A DNA stretch of 64,000 nt from Porphyrobacter sp. CACIAM 03H1 (GCF_002215495.1 NZ_CP021378.1:3426659-3490658), one strand, 5' to 3'; shown: positions 46,150 to 56,040, counted from the first letter of the stretch. Notes: generated by a model from the letters alone, not told the origin. Translations and numbers: made by a program.

Positions 46150-46286
46150 GACGACGTGCCTTCGCAGATCGAAGGGGGCGACTTCAAGCACTTCAGCACG
46201 CTCTCCCCACTATCCACAGCGTGCGAAATAAATATCGCCGACCTTGAGCCTTGCCCCGCGCGGCTGCGGCGCGCATCAGGCGCCAC

Positions 46287-47807
46287 ATGGCCACACCCGA
46301 AAAAGTCACCCCCATCAAGCCGACCGCCGAGGGCGGCGACCTGCCGGTGAAGAAGCTCCCCGCCAATCTCGACGCCGAGGCCGCGTTTCTCGGGGCGGTG
46401 CTGATCGACAACCGCGTGCTCGAGGAGCTGCAGGTGCCGATCCGGCCCGAGCATTTCTTCGAGCCGCTCCACGCGCGCATCTATGACCGCGTGCTGACCC
46501 TGATCGAGCGCAACGCCACCGCCTCTCCCGTGACCCTGCGCCCCTTCTTCGAGGCGGACGAGGCGCTGAAGGAGCTGGGCGGCACGAGCTATCTCGCCCA
46601 GCTCACCGCCAGCGGCGCAGGGCTGCTGGTGCCGCGCGAACTCGCCCAGCAGATCTACGATCTCGCCCTGCTGCGCGAGCTGGTGAGCGTCGGCCGGGGT
46701 CTGGTCGAAGGCGCGCTCGACACTTCCGAGGACACCTCGCCGATGGACCGCATCGCGCAGGCCGAGGCAGACCTGTTCAAGGTCGCCGAGGGAGCGAGCA
46801 CGGGCCGCGAGGCGGCGACCTTCCGCGAAGCCGCGATGACCGCGATCAAGATGGCGGAAGCCGCGATGAATTCGGGCGGCGGCCTGTCGGGCAAGACCAC
46901 GGGCCTTGCGACGATCGACCAGAAGACCAGCGGCCTCCACAATTCCGACCTCGTGATCCTCGCCGGGCGCCCGGGGATGGGCAAGACCTCGCTTGCCACC
47001 AACATCGCCTTCAACTGCGCCGAGGCCCACCTCACCTGGCAGCGCGAGGGCGGCGAGTTCAACTACGGCGCGCCGGTCGCCTTCTTCAGCCTCGAAATGA
47101 GCAGCGACCAGCTGGCGACCCGCATCCTTGCCGAGCAGGCCGAGATCTCCTCCGAGGCGCTGCGCAGCGGTAAACTCACCCGCGAGGATTTCCAGAAGCT
47201 CTCCTATGCCAGCCAGCGGCTTGCGGAACTGCCGCTCTATATCGACGATACGCCCGCGCTCACCATCGCCGCCCTGCGCACCCGCGCGCGGCGGATGAAG
47301 CGGCGGCACGACATCGGCCTCATCATCGTCGACTATCTCCAGCTGCTCCAAGGCTCGGGCCGGGCGAACGACAACCGCGTGAACGAGATTTCCGAGATCA
47401 GCCGGGGCCTCAAGACGCTGGCGAAGGAATTGCAGGTCCCGGTGATCGCCCTGTCGCAGCTCAGCCGCGCGGTCGAAAGCCGCGAGGACAAGCGCCCGCA
47501 GCTCTCCGACCTGCGCGAATCCGGCTCGATCGAGCAGGACGCGGACATGGTGTGGTTCATCTTCCGCGGCGATTACTACCACCTGCTGGTCAAGCCCGAC
47601 ACGCCCGACGCCTCCTCGCCGCCGGACGTGCAGGAAAAGTATCGCCAGTGGGAGGAGAAGTTCGAAGGGCTGGTGGGCCGCGCGACGCTGATCGTGGCGA
47701 AACAGCGCCACGGCTCGACCGGCAACGTGCCGCTCCACTTCCAGAGCGACATTACCAAGTTCACCTCGCCCAACTTCAAGGACTATTCGGACTACGGCTA
47801 CGAATAG
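46287..47807 (+). CDS. dnaB: Replicative DNA helicase DnaB
   Basis: A 506-residue hexameric helicase that unwinds the fork ahead of polymerase III. The N-terminal domain covers about 25-130, a linker follows and the RecA-like motor has Walker A GRPGMGKT (227-234), LIIVDYLQL (Walker B) and the DnaB signature VIALSQLSRAVESRE. There is no intein. I chose ATG 46287 because the proteins normally begin just before the conserved N-terminal domain; an earlier in-frame start at 46251 lacks support. A DnaA-box-like CTATCCACA lies at 46210, upstream. Confidence 0.96.
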   Translation: MATPEKVTPIKPTAEGGDLPVKKLPANLDAEAAFLGAVLIDNRVLEELQVPIRPEHFFEPLHARIYDRVLTLIERNATASPVTLRPFFEADEALKELGGTSYLAQLTASGAGLLVPRELAQQIYDLALLRELVSVGRGLVEGALDTSEDTSPMDRIAQAEADLFKVAEGASTGREAATFREAAMTAIKMAEAAMNSGGGLSGKTTGLATIDQKTSGLHNSDLVILAGRPGMGKTSLATNIAFNCAEAHLTWQREGGEFNYGAPVAFFSLEMSSDQLATRILAEQAEISSEALRSGKLTREDFQKLSYASQRLAELPLYIDDTPALTIAALRTRARRMKRRHDIGLIIVDYLQLLQGSGRANDNRVNEISEISRGLKTLAKELQVPVIALSQLSRAVESREDKRPQLSDLRESGSIEQDADMVWFIFRGDYYHLLVKPDTPDASSPPDVQEKYRQWEEKFEGLVGRATLIVAKQRHGSTGNVPLHFQSDITKFTSPNFKDYSDYGYE

Positions 47808-47823
47808 CGGCACAGGGGACTTC

Positions 47824-48525
47824 GTGATCGGCACAGGTTGGAGGCACGCCGCCTCGCTGCTCCCGCAGCGTGTGCTCGGCCCGCTGGGATGGCTCCGAGG
47901 CTCGCTGGGTGCGGGGCTGGCGATTGCCGTGGCGGGGCTGGCGACGGCGGCCTTGCTCGGCAGCGAGGGGTCGAGGCTTCCCTGGCTTGTCGCCCCGCTC
48001 GGCGCGTCGGCGGTGCTGGTCTTCGCGGTTCCGGCAAGCCCGCTCGCGCAGCCGCGCTCGGTTGTCATCGGGAACTTGCTTTCGGCAACCATCGGGCTGA
48101 CACTGGGAATGCTGCTCGGCGACCCGCTGATCGCCGCGAGCCTTGCGGTCGGCCTCGCCATCGCAGCGATGAGCCTTGCGCGCTGCCTCCATCCGCCCGG
48201 CGGTGCCTGCGCCCTGCTATGCGCGCTCGGCGCCGCCGGGCCGGAGGGCTGGAACCTTGTCCATCTCGGCCCGATCGCCGCCAACGTGCTCACGCTGGCG
48301 GCGGCAGGGTGGGTCTACAACAACGCGACCGGACACCGCTGGCCGCACGTCATCGTCCCCGCAGCCCCGCCCCCGCCGGCCGAGGAACGCCCGGTCCACA
48401 CCCGCGAGGACATCGCCGCGACGCTGGCGGACTGGGATGAGGTGCTCGATATCGACATCGACGATCTCGACGCCTTCTTCCGCGCCGTGAACGAACGGGT
48501 GGCGGAGCGGGGCAAAGTGCGGTGA
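47824..48525 (+). CDS. HPP-family integral membrane protein
   Basis: A 233-residue protein starting at GTG. Four or five hydrophobic helices include the family motif ARCLHPPGGACALLCALG at about 120-135. The C-terminal 70 residues are soluble and acidic. HPP proteins are inner-membrane proteins; some relatives act in nitrite transport, but here the role is unknown. It follows dnaB by 16 bp and is convergent with the cardiolipin-synthase-like gene. Confidence 0.88.
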   Translation: MIGTGWRHAASLLPQRVLGPLGWLRGSLGAGLAIAVAGLATAALLGSEGSRLPWLVAPLGASAVLVFAVPASPLAQPRSVVIGNLLSATIGLTLGMLLGDPLIAASLAVGLAIAAMSLARCLHPPGGACALLCALGAAGPEGWNLVHLGPIAANVLTLAAAGWVYNNATGHRWPHVIVPAAPPPPAEERPVHTREDIAATLADWDEVLDIDIDDLDAFFRAVNERVAERGKVR

Positions 48526-48540
48526 GAGAGCGCGGCGGCC

Positions 48541-49746
48541 TCAGCGCGTCCCCGCCCGGCTGATGCGGTAATCTGCAAGGTTCAGCCAATAGGCCAGCCG
48601 CCAGCGCATCCGGTTGAGAAAGGTCGAGTGCCGCACGTACCAAGCGGGGGTGATCGCCTCGCTCGACTGCTCCATGTGGTCGATCAGCTTGCGCATCTCG
48701 GCCGCCAGCCCGGCATCCTCGATCCGCACCATGAGCTCGACATTGATGCGGAAGGACCGCTTGTCGAGATTGGCGCTGCCGACATAGCTCGCATCGTCCA
48801 CCACCAGCAGCTTCATGTGGAGCTTGCAGATCCCGAATTCGAACACCCTCACGCCCGCGCGCAGCAGCTTGCCGTAGTGCAGTCGCGCCATGTCGATCGC
48901 GGCGGCAATGTCGGACTTGCCGGCCATGATCATCCGCGCGCTGCCGCGCCGCGCGATCCGGGTGAAAAGGCGGCGGAAGCTGCGCGGCGGGGAGAAATAG
49001 GCCGAGACCGTGTCGAGCCTGTGCGCCTTCACGAGGTCCTGCCTCAGGCACCACGCCCAGTGCCCGCGCCGCACCAGCGGACCGCCGACCAGCAGCCGCA
49101 CCGGCCCGTCGCCGCCGTCCCAATGCCTGACGATGTCGCGCAACCGCCTTAGCTGGCGCGTGCGCCCGAGCTTCTCGTTGTCGACCCAGCTTCTGAGCAG
49201 GGCGAACCAGCGGGTGAACTGTTCGACCACCGGCCCCTCGATCAGCACCGACAGGTCGCACCAGCCGTTCTCGGCGGGGATGGCGAAGTAGTGGTCGGAG
49301 ACATTGGCCCCGCCGGTCATCACGCGCACACCGTCGGCGATGGTGAACTTCTGGTGGTTGCGGACCAGGTAGCGCGTGCCCCACTTGGGCGAGAACACCG
49401 CGAAGCGCCCGCCCGCCTCTGTCAGCGGGGCGAAGAAATCCGCGCCCGCATCATTGCCGAAGGCGTCGACCACGAGATCGACCTCCACCCCGCGCCGCGC
49501 CGCCGCGACCAGCGCGTCGCGCACCTTCGTGCCCGACACGTCGCTGTCGAACAGGTAGTAGAAGATCCGGAGGCTTTCCTGCGCACCGTCGATCTGCTCG
49601 ACAAGGGCGTGCAGCCGGTCCTGCCCGTGGGGGTAGAAGGTAAAGTCGTGCCCCGCCGCGGCGACGCGGAAGGGGTCCATGTCGCAATAGTCCGGCGCGC
49701 CCCCGGGCGAGTGCGATGCGGACGATTCGGCGGGTGCGGTGGCCAT
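48541..49746 (-). CDS. Phospholipase D-like protein, probable cardiolipin synthase
   Basis: A 401-residue protein with two HKD motifs: NHQKFTIADG (about residue 134) and KLHMKLLVVDD (about 309), each followed by the typical GGANVSD or GSANLDKRS. This fits ClsB-type cardiolipin synthases, which transfer phosphatidyl groups between phosphatidylglycerols or related lipids at the membrane. There is no obvious N-terminal membrane helix, as in ClsB rather than ClsA. It is the sole minus-strand gene between HPP and chrA. Confidence 0.88.
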   Translation of the reverse strand: MATAPAESSASHSPGGAPDYCDMDPFRVAAAGHDFTFYPHGQDRLHALVEQIDGAQESLRIFYYLFDSDVSGTKVRDALVAAARRGVEVDLVVDAFGNDAGADFFAPLTEAGGRFAVFSPKWGTRYLVRNHQKFTIADGVRVMTGGANVSDHYFAIPAENGWCDLSVLIEGPVVEQFTRWFALLRSWVDNEKLGRTRQLRRLRDIVRHWDGGDGPVRLLVGGPLVRRGHWAWCLRQDLVKAHRLDTVSAYFSPPRSFRRLFTRIARRGSARMIMAGKSDIAAAIDMARLHYGKLLRAGVRVFEFGICKLHMKLLVVDDASYVGSANLDKRSFRINVELMVRIEDAGLAAEMRKLIDHMEQSSEAITPAWYVRHSTFLNRMRWRLAYWLNLADYRISRAGTR

Positions 49747-49819
49747 CGGGGCGGACTAGCGCGAAACCGGGGCGGGGCGACAGGCCCGCGCGACGAACTG
49801 GGCGATGCCTGCGGGGGCG

Positions 49820-51172
49820 CTAGGCCGCGAGGCCAAACGCCAGCCCCCCGGCGGCACAGACGGCGAGCAATCGCGGCACCGGCCACTTCGCCCCGAATGC
49901 AAGCGCCGCGGCGAGCAGCGCCAGCAGTGCCGCGCGCCAATCGAGGCTGGCAGGGTCGGGCCAGCTCACCCTGATCGGCCCGATCTCCGCCTCCCCGACG
50001 CGGGCGAACAGCACGTGGAGCGCGAACCACGCGGTGAGGTTGGCGATCACGCCGACGACCGCCGCCGTTACCGCCGCCAGCCCGCCCTTCAGCCAGACCG
50101 CCTGCCCCAGCCGGTCGATCCACGGGGCGAAGGCGAAGATCCACAGGAAGCACGGCGCGAAGGTCACCCAGGTCGTCAGCCCGGCCCCGATCAGCCCCGC
50201 CACCAGCGGCGTGAAGGGTTCGGGCGCGCGGAAGGCGGCGAGGTAGCCGACGAACTGCGTGACGAGGATCAGCGGCCCGGGCGTCGTCTCGGCGAGGCCC
50301 AGCCCGTCGGCCATCTCGCCCGGCCGCAGCCAGCCGAAGCCCTGCACCGCCTCCTGCGCCACGAAGGCGAGGACGGCATAGGCGCCGCCGAAGGTGACGA
50401 TGGCGAGCTGCGAGAAGAAGGCACCGATTTGCCACAGCACGTGCCCCTGCCCGAGCGTGAGCGCGATCATCGCCATCGGCGCGGCCCAGATTGCGCCCCA
50501 CACCAGCACCGCGAGCAGGGTGCTGCGCCAAGGGCGGGCGGGGAGCGTGGTCGGCGCGGGGCCGCCGGGCTTCAGCGCCAGCCAGTTCGGCCGCCCCGCC
50601 CCTGCCGTCATGCCGATCGCCAGCGCCCCCAGCACGATCCCCGGGAAGGGCAGGTCGAACAGGAACAGCCCCGCAAAGGCCCCCGCCGCCAGCGCGCGCT
50701 TCACCCCGGTGTCGAGCGCCCGCCCCGCGATCCTGAGCAGCGCCTGCACCACGATCGCCAGCACCGCCGCCTTCACCCCGAGGAACAGCGCCGCCACCCA
50801 GCCGAGGTTCGCGGCCAGCGCGTAAAGCACCGAGAGGGCAAGGATCACCAGCCCCCCCGGGATCACGAACAGCAGCCCCGCTGCCAGCCCTCCGCGCCAG
50901 CCATGCAGCCGCCAGCCGATCCATGTCGCCAGCTGCTGCGCCTCGGGGCCGGGGAGCAGGTGGCAGAAATTGAGCGCGTGGAGGAAATCCTCCTCGCCGA
51001 TCCAGCCGCGCTCCTCGACGAGTTCGCGGTGCATCAGCGCGATCTGCCCGGCAGGCCCGCCGAAGCTCAGGAACCCGATGCGGGTGAAGGCGGAGACAAG
51101 TTCGGGGAACGAAGGGGCGGGAGCGGTCGCATCCGCTCCCGATGCAGCAGTCGATAGGTCCGGTTCAGCCAT
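49820..51172 (-). CDS. chrA: Chromate transporter ChrA
   Basis: A 450-residue bidomain CHR-family transporter. Each half begins with the family pattern: FTRIGFLSFGGPAGQIALMHRELV in the first, and FSQLAIVTFGGAYAVLAFVAQE plus AETTPGPLILVTQFVGY in the second. About ten hydrophobic helices follow. Members export chromate, and possibly sulfate-like anions, across the inner membrane. The ATG at 51172 removes an implausible 64-residue extension. It stands alone; no chrB is seen. Confidence 0.9.
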   Translation of the reverse strand: MAEPDLSTAASGADATAPAPSFPELVSAFTRIGFLSFGGPAGQIALMHRELVEERGWIGEEDFLHALNFCHLLPGPEAQQLATWIGWRLHGWRGGLAAGLLFVIPGGLVILALSVLYALAANLGWVAALFLGVKAAVLAIVVQALLRIAGRALDTGVKRALAAGAFAGLFLFDLPFPGIVLGALAIGMTAGAGRPNWLALKPGGPAPTTLPARPWRSTLLAVLVWGAIWAAPMAMIALTLGQGHVLWQIGAFFSQLAIVTFGGAYAVLAFVAQEAVQGFGWLRPGEMADGLGLAETTPGPLILVTQFVGYLAAFRAPEPFTPLVAGLIGAGLTTWVTFAPCFLWIFAFAPWIDRLGQAVWLKGGLAAVTAAVVGVIANLTAWFALHVLFARVGEAEIGPIRVSWPDPASLDWRAALLALLAAALAFGAKWPVPRLLAVCAAGGLAFGLAA

Positions 51173-51408
51173 GCCTACCTCGAAATTGGCCCGCCCTGCG
51201 GATAGCCGCAAGGCGAGGGGATGACGAGGCAACGCTTGAGCTTTTCTCGGCCTTGACGGGAGGTTGCTGGACCCCGTGAGCACAGTGTTAGCGGGCGGGC
51301 GGGTGCGGAGCAAGAGCGGGCAAGGCAGCGCCGCCGATGCTTGCCGCGCTGGGACAAACGGCATATGTTGCAGCCACTTACCTGACCCCGCCCCCCAAGG
51401 ACGCCGCC

Positions 51409-52071
51409 GTGCAAAAGCCTCTGACCGCCGCGCTTTTCTGGCTCTGTCTCGCCGCTTCCACGCCGCTCCCGTCCCCGGCGCCCGCAGCGCCCGCCATTCC
51501 CGAAGCGGTCCTGCCCTATTTCGATGCCGGTCACCGATGGTCGTTGCAGCGGCGCCTCAGGGAACTCGCCGTGATCGAGCGGCCGTTGCTCCGCATGCGC
51601 GAGGAGCTGGCCGAATGCCGCGGGACCCCCTGCCTCACCCCCGCCGAAGCGGCGGCGGCAGCCTACGGGGCCGGCTTGGGCGAGACCGCGCGCGGGCGCT
51701 TCATCTTCGAGGTGCGCAGCGGCGCCGGCCCGCGCAACCGCTTCCTGCCGAAGGACGAGACGCTGTTCTACCTCGGCTCGGAGCGTCTTTTCGGCGACTA
51801 CGGCGTGCTCGTCCTTGCCATCACGCCCGAGGCGCTCGATGGCCTGATGAACCCGCCCGGCACCGCCCCGCAGGGCAAACCCGCCGCCCCCTCGACCGGA
51901 CGAATGACCCGGCGCTTCATCGGCAAGACCCTGATCGTCGACGGCGAGGTCGGGCTGCGCTTCATCGAGAACATCGACTGGGACACCGGACAGCGCAACG
52001 GCCACGGCCGCTACCAGATGTGGCTGCGCGTCACCGATCCGGCACAGGTCAGGGTGGTGGGGACGGAATAG
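51409..52071 (+). CDS. Secreted protein of unknown function
   Basis: A 220-residue exported protein starting at GTG 51409, with AAGGAC 7 bp upstream. A signal peptide ends near PAPAAPA. The mature protein has a helical stretch (WSLQRRLRELAVIERPLLRMREEL), one Cys pair (ECRGTPC) and a beta-rich C-terminal half with GRFIFEVRSG, KDETLFYLGSERLF and GHGRYQMWLRV. No family recognised. It is convergent with the amidohydrolase gene with a 19 bp gap. The 236 bp upstream, between it and chrA, holds nothing else that I can identify. Confidence 0.75.
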   Translation: MQKPLTAALFWLCLAASTPLPSPAPAAPAIPEAVLPYFDAGHRWSLQRRLRELAVIERPLLRMREELAECRGTPCLTPAEAAAAAYGAGLGETARGRFIFEVRSGAGPRNRFLPKDETLFYLGSERLFGDYGVLVLAITPEALDGLMNPPGTAPQGKPAAPSTGRMTRRFIGKTLIVDGEVGLRFIENIDWDTGQRNGHGRYQMWLRVTDPAQVRVVGTE

Positions 52072-52090
52072 GTCCCGCCCCCGCGCCCGA

Positions 52091-53800
52091 TCAGGGCCGC
52101 CGGTAGATCGTCCGGCCTTCCTTGATCGTCTCGATCACCTCGATATCCCTGATCGCCATGGGGTCGACCGCGTTGGGATCGGCCGAGAGAATTACCATGT
52201 CGGCGAGCTTGCCGCGGGCGAGGCTGCCCTTCGTGACTTCCTCGCGGTACTGGTAGGCCGCGTTCACCGTGATCGCCTGGAGCGCCTGATAGGGCGTGAT
52301 GCGCTGGTCTTCCCCCAGCGTGCCGCCCGAGCGGCGCGGACGGTTCACCGCGGTCCACACCGTCAGCGTCTGGCTCACCGGCACCACGAAGGCATCGGTG
52401 TGGTTGGTGGGCTTCAGCCCCGCCGCCATCGCGGCCTTCATCGGGCTGATGAAGCTCGCCTGCGCGATCCCGCGGTTGGCGACGTGGGTATCGCCGAAGA
52501 AGAAGGTGTGATCCGTGAACAGCGCCGGGATCAGGTTGAGCTTGGCGAATTCGGCGAGCTGGTCCGGGCGGATGAACTGGCAGTGGATGCAGACTGTGCG
52601 CCGGTCCTTCGCCGGATCATCGCCCGCCGCCCCGCGGTGCAGCTCGAGCATGAAGTCGATCGCCGCATCGCCATTGGCGTGGACCATCACCTGCAGATCA
52701 TTGTCGTAACAATACTGCACCCACTTCTTCATCAGATCGGGCGGGATGCCGGGGCCGCCGGTATAGTCCGCCTCGCCCGCGGGGCCGCCCTGGCGATAGG
52801 GCGTCTTGAACCACGCGGTGCGCCCCTGGGGCGATCCGTCGGCGGTGATCTTGCACCCGCCGATCTTGAAGCGGTTGTTGTAGCTGCCGAAGGTCTCGGG
52901 CGGATTGTCCTTCACGATCGCCTCGAGATCGGTGACGAAGGGATAGGCGACGACATCGATGAAGAAGCCCTCCTTCGCCGCGATCCGCTTGAGCTGGGCG
53001 AGCGGGGCGATGTGGGTCGCGCCTTCCTGCGCCGTGGTGACGCCGGCGGCGGCATAGATCATCTGGCCCTTGCGCGCGGCCTCGACCTCGTCGACCTCGG
53101 TCGGGATCGGCAGCTTGGTGATCATCGGGATATAGGCGGTCTCCATCACGAGACCTTGAAGCGATTTCCCGTCCGCCTTGCGCAGGATCACCCCGCCTTC
53201 GGGCGTGGGCATCCCGTCGGTATAGCCGAACTTCTCCATCGCCCTGGAATTCATCACCGCCCCGTGCATCGAGACGTGGACGATCCCGACGGGATTATCG
53301 GGAAAGGCGGCATCGAGCATGTCGCGGTCGAGCACCTTGCCGCCGGGCATCAGGTTCTCGTCATAGCCGTAGCCGAGCAGCAGCTCGCCCGGCTTAAGGC
53401 CCTTGGCGGCGGCCCCCTTCTTGAGTTCGGCGATGATCGCCTCGGCATCCTTGGCGGGGCCGGCAGGCGGGGCCGAGACATTGATGCGGTCGCCCAGCAC
53501 CAGCGAGTCGATGAAGTGGCTGTGCGGGTCGATGAAGCCGGGCATCAGCAACTTGCCGCCGAGATCCTTCACCTCGGTCCCGTCGGCCTTCATCTGCATC
53601 GCCTCGGTCTTGCCGCCGACGAAGACGATCTTGCCCTCGTCCACCACCACCGCCTCGGCATAGGCGGGCGCCTCGCCCTCCATCGTCAGGATCGGGCCGC
53701 CGTGGATGATGAGATCGGCCCCGTCCTCGCCCCCACCGAGCGCCGAACAGCCCGCCAGACCCGCAGCCAGACCTGCCGAAACAAGAAAACGTGTGCGCAT
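52091..53800 (-). CDS. Amidohydrolase-3 family lipoprotein
   Basis: A 569-residue protein with a lipobox LAGC (residues about 15-18), so exported and membrane-anchored. I chose ATG 53800 because AGGGGG lies 6 bp upstream. The YtcJ-like amidohydrolase fold shows the first metal motif as IDPHSHF, the later metal His residues in MVHANGDAAIDF and CIHCQFI, and TNHTDAFV. It should hydrolyse an amide or ester outside the cytoplasm; the substrate is unknown. It is divergent from a Crp/Fnr-type regulator gene 113 bp away. Confidence 0.9.
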   Translation of the reverse strand: MRTRFLVSAGLAAGLAGCSALGGGEDGADLIIHGGPILTMEGEAPAYAEAVVVDEGKIVFVGGKTEAMQMKADGTEVKDLGGKLLMPGFIDPHSHFIDSLVLGDRINVSAPPAGPAKDAEAIIAELKKGAAAKGLKPGELLLGYGYDENLMPGGKVLDRDMLDAAFPDNPVGIVHVSMHGAVMNSRAMEKFGYTDGMPTPEGGVILRKADGKSLQGLVMETAYIPMITKLPIPTEVDEVEAARKGQMIYAAAGVTTAQEGATHIAPLAQLKRIAAKEGFFIDVVAYPFVTDLEAIVKDNPPETFGSYNNRFKIGGCKITADGSPQGRTAWFKTPYRQGGPAGEADYTGGPGIPPDLMKKWVQYCYDNDLQVMVHANGDAAIDFMLELHRGAAGDDPAKDRRTVCIHCQFIRPDQLAEFAKLNLIPALFTDHTFFFGDTHVANRGIAQASFISPMKAAMAAGLKPTNHTDAFVVPVSQTLTVWTAVNRPRRSGGTLGEDQRITPYQALQAITVNAAYQYREEVTKGSLARGKLADMVILSADPNAVDPMAIRDIEVIETIKEGRTIYRRP

Positions 53801-53912
53801 GATCATCCCCCTGTTGATCTGCACCGGGGTTACCAGCAGGCTCAGGGTGAGTTTGCCCAATTCATGACAAATTTCTAGTCGAGGTCGTGAGATCAGGCCC
53901 GAGGCGGGGGAC

Positions 53913-54611
53913 ATGGCAGAAACGGCTTTTTCGGATCAGGTGCTGCACGAAGCGGGCTGGCTGTCGCGCCTGCCGGCCGACTTTCGCAGCGCATGGATGG
54001 CGCGCGCAAAACACTTCAAGGTGCCGCGCGGCGAGATGCTCTATCGCGACGGCGACGAAGGCCGGTGTCTCTACGGCCTGATCAGCGGCACCATGGCGAT
54101 CACCATCGGGCCGCCGCACCTCGCCCCGCGGCTCATCAACATCATGCACCCCGGCACCTGGTTCGGGGTCGGCCCCCTGCTGCGGAGCGGCGGACGCACG
54201 ATGGAGTTCCGCGCCGCCGAGTCCTCGCGCCTCGTCAGGGTTTCGGGCGCTGCGATAGACCAGATGGCGGCACGATTTCCCGATACGCCGAAACATATCG
54301 GCGCGCTGGCGATGTTCGGTCACGACGTTGCCAGCCAAGTCGCTACCGAATTGCTGATCCCCTTTTCCGCGCGCCGGGTGGCGGCTGTCATCCTGCGCAT
54401 CGCCACTCCCCCAGCCGAGGAAGCGCGGGTCGGCCCGCAGGGCGTGCGGGTGACGCAGGCGCAACTCGCCGAAATGGCCAATGTCTCGCGCAATCTCGCC
54501 AACAATGCGCTGCGCGATTTCCGCGCGGCGGGCTGGCTGGAGAGCGGCTACAACCGCATCCGCGTGACCGACCGCGATGCCCTAGCCGCCTTCGCCTATG
54601 GCGAGGACTGA
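53913..54611 (+). CDS. Crp/Fnr-family transcriptional regulator
   Basis: A 232-residue regulator. The N-terminal cyclic-nucleotide-binding fold covers about 20-130 ([25 protein letters not shown]). The HTH is at the C-terminus ([31 protein letters not shown]). No N-terminal Cys cluster is present, so it is not an oxygen-sensing FNR, and the cAMP-contact residues are not well kept. The ligand is unknown. Its divergence from the amidohydrolase gene suggests that it may control it. Confidence 0.88.
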   Translation: MAETAFSDQVLHEAGWLSRLPADFRSAWMARAKHFKVPRGEMLYRDGDEGRCLYGLISGTMAITIGPPHLAPRLINIMHPGTWFGVGPLLRSGGRTMEFRAAESSRLVRVSGAAIDQMAARFPDTPKHIGALAMFGHDVASQVATELLIPFSARRVAAVILRIATPPAEEARVGPQGVRVTQAQLAEMANVSRNLANNALRDFRAAGWLESGYNRIRVTDRDALAAFAYGED

Positions 54612-54646
54612 GCGGAATCGGCCGCCCCCGCCTGCCGCCCTTTTCC

Positions 54647-54675
54647 TTGACTTCGCGCCCCCCGCACCCTAGCTG
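54647..54675 (+). promoter_or_regulatory. Promoter of rpoZ
   Basis: TTGACT (54647-54652), a 17 bp spacer and TAGCTG (54670-54675) lie 44 bp before the rpoZ start, in the 107 bp gap after the Crp/Fnr gene. Confidence 0.55.
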
Positions 54676-54718
54676 GCGCGCTCCCCGACTTTTTGCGATT
54701 CTTGCACAAGGCCCGCTC

Positions 54719-55063
54719 ATGGCACGCGTTACCGTTGAAGATTGCGTCGACAAGGTTCCCAACCGCTTCGACCTCGTGCTGCTCGCCGCGCAGCGTGCGC
54801 GCGAGATTTCGGGCGGGAGCGAGCTGACCATCGATCGCGATCGCGACAAGAACCCGGTCGTGGCGCTGCGCGAGATCGCCGAGCAGACCATCACGCCTGC
54901 CGCCCTGCACGAATCGCTGGTGACGGGCCTCCAGAAGATCCTCCCCGACGACGAGGACGAGGCCGACGAGATCGGCTCGCTCAGCCAGTCGGCCGAAGCG
55001 CTGCGCATCACCGCCTCGGCGCCCGCGCGCACCTCGTCGCTCGGCGGCGATTACGACGGCTGA
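54719..55063 (+). CDS. rpoZ: RNA polymerase omega subunit
   Basis: A 114-residue protein that helps assemble RNA polymerase around the beta' subunit. The omega signature reads [20 protein letters not shown] and [12 protein letters not shown], followed by [11 protein letters not shown]. The acidic tail [10 protein letters not shown] is common in alphaproteobacteria. A promoter of the housekeeping type lies 44 bp upstream. In many relatives relA/spoT follows; here a ParA-like gene lies 184 bp downstream. Confidence 0.96.
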   Translation: MARVTVEDCVDKVPNRFDLVLLAAQRAREISGGSELTIDRDRDKNPVVALREIAEQTITPAALHESLVTGLQKILPDDEDEADEIGSLSQSAEALRITASAPARTSSLGGDYDG

Positions 55064-55247
55064 TCATTGCCGCGATGCGGCGCCTCTGCATCGGCAGGGC
55101 GTTGCATGGTCGTTGGCAGGTCGTGGGCCTGTCGCGCCCATCTTTTGACCGTTTCGTGACCATCCTGCGCGGGTCTTGCCACGGCGCGCCCGCGCGCTAT
55201 CCCTTGTTGCTGTAATCAAACGGTCACATCCGGGTTGGCGGGGGCGC

Positions 55248-55979
55248 ATGGCTTCGATCGCGGTCTACAGCGTGAAGGGCGGGGTCGGGAAGACGACACT
55301 TGCGGTCAATCTCGCGTGGGTCGCGGCGAGCGTCTCGCGCCGCAAGACCCTGCTGTGGGATCTCGACGCGTCCAACGGATCCGGCTTCCTGCTCGGGGTC
55401 GATCCGAGGAAAAAACGCAGTGCCGACAGCATCTTCGCCGATGGGAGCGCCCCTGCCCGGCTGATCCGGCACACCGACTACACCGGCCTCCACCTGCTCC
55501 CGGCGGACGAGAGCATCCGCGCGCTCGACCGCCAGCTCGACCGAATGGGCAAGAAGAAGCGGCTAGCGAAGCTGACCGAGGGGCTGGCGAAGACCTATGA
55601 CCGGATCATCTTCGATTGCCCGCCGGTGCTGAACGAACTCTCCGCCCAGATCATCCGCGCGGCCGACCTCGTGATCGTCCCCCTGCCACCCTCCCCGCTC
55701 TCGGCCCGCGCCTTCGAGGTGGTGGTCGAGGAGGTGCGGGGCCAAGGCAAGGGGCACCCGCCGATCCTCCCCGTGCTCTCGATGCTCGATCTGCGCCGCT
55801 CGCTCCACAAGGCCGCACGGGAGGCGAACCCCAAGTGGCCCGCGATCCCGCTGGCGAGCGCGGTCGAGCAATGCGCGGTCGAGCGCCGCCCGGTCGGCGC
55901 CTTCGCCCCGCGTTCGCCCGCGGCGCGCGCCATCGCCCAGCTGTGGACCGCGATCGAGCGCAAGCTCGCCAGCAAGTAG
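55248..55979 (+). CDS. ParA-family ATPase
   Basis: A 243-residue P-loop ATPase starting at ATG 55248. The deviant Walker A KGGVGKTTLAVNLAW is at residues 10-24, Walker A' lies in LLWDLDASNGSGF, and Walker B is IIFDCPPVLN. This is the MinD/ParA fold used to position DNA or protein cargo. No parB or parS-like site is adjacent, so it is probably an orphan ParA that positions something other than the chromosome. It lies between rpoZ and a DUF3667 gene. The 184 bp upstream hold no feature I can identify. Confidence 0.88.
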   Translation: MASIAVYSVKGGVGKTTLAVNLAWVAASVSRRKTLLWDLDASNGSGFLLGVDPRKKRSADSIFADGSAPARLIRHTDYTGLHLLPADESIRALDRQLDRMGKKKRLAKLTEGLAKTYDRIIFDCPPVLNELSAQIIRAADLVIVPLPPSPLSARAFEVVVEEVRGQGKGHPPILPVLSMLDLRRSLHKAAREANPKWPAIPLASAVEQCAVERRPVGAFAPRSPAARAIAQLWTAIERKLASK

Positions 55980-56040
55980 CTTTTCCGCCGGCGGAATTTG
56001 CGCTTATATCCGCCGCATCGGGGCCGAAGGGGTGCGCGCG

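Noticed and set aside
46071..48293. 740-codon minus-strand open frame
   Set aside because: It is antisense to dnaB, whose protein is unmistakable.
53801..53912. FNR/CRP box in the amidohydrolase-regulator gap
   Set aside because: TTTGCCCAATTCATGACAAA has only 4 bp arms and does not fit TTGAT-N4-ATCAA or TGTGA-N6-TCACA.
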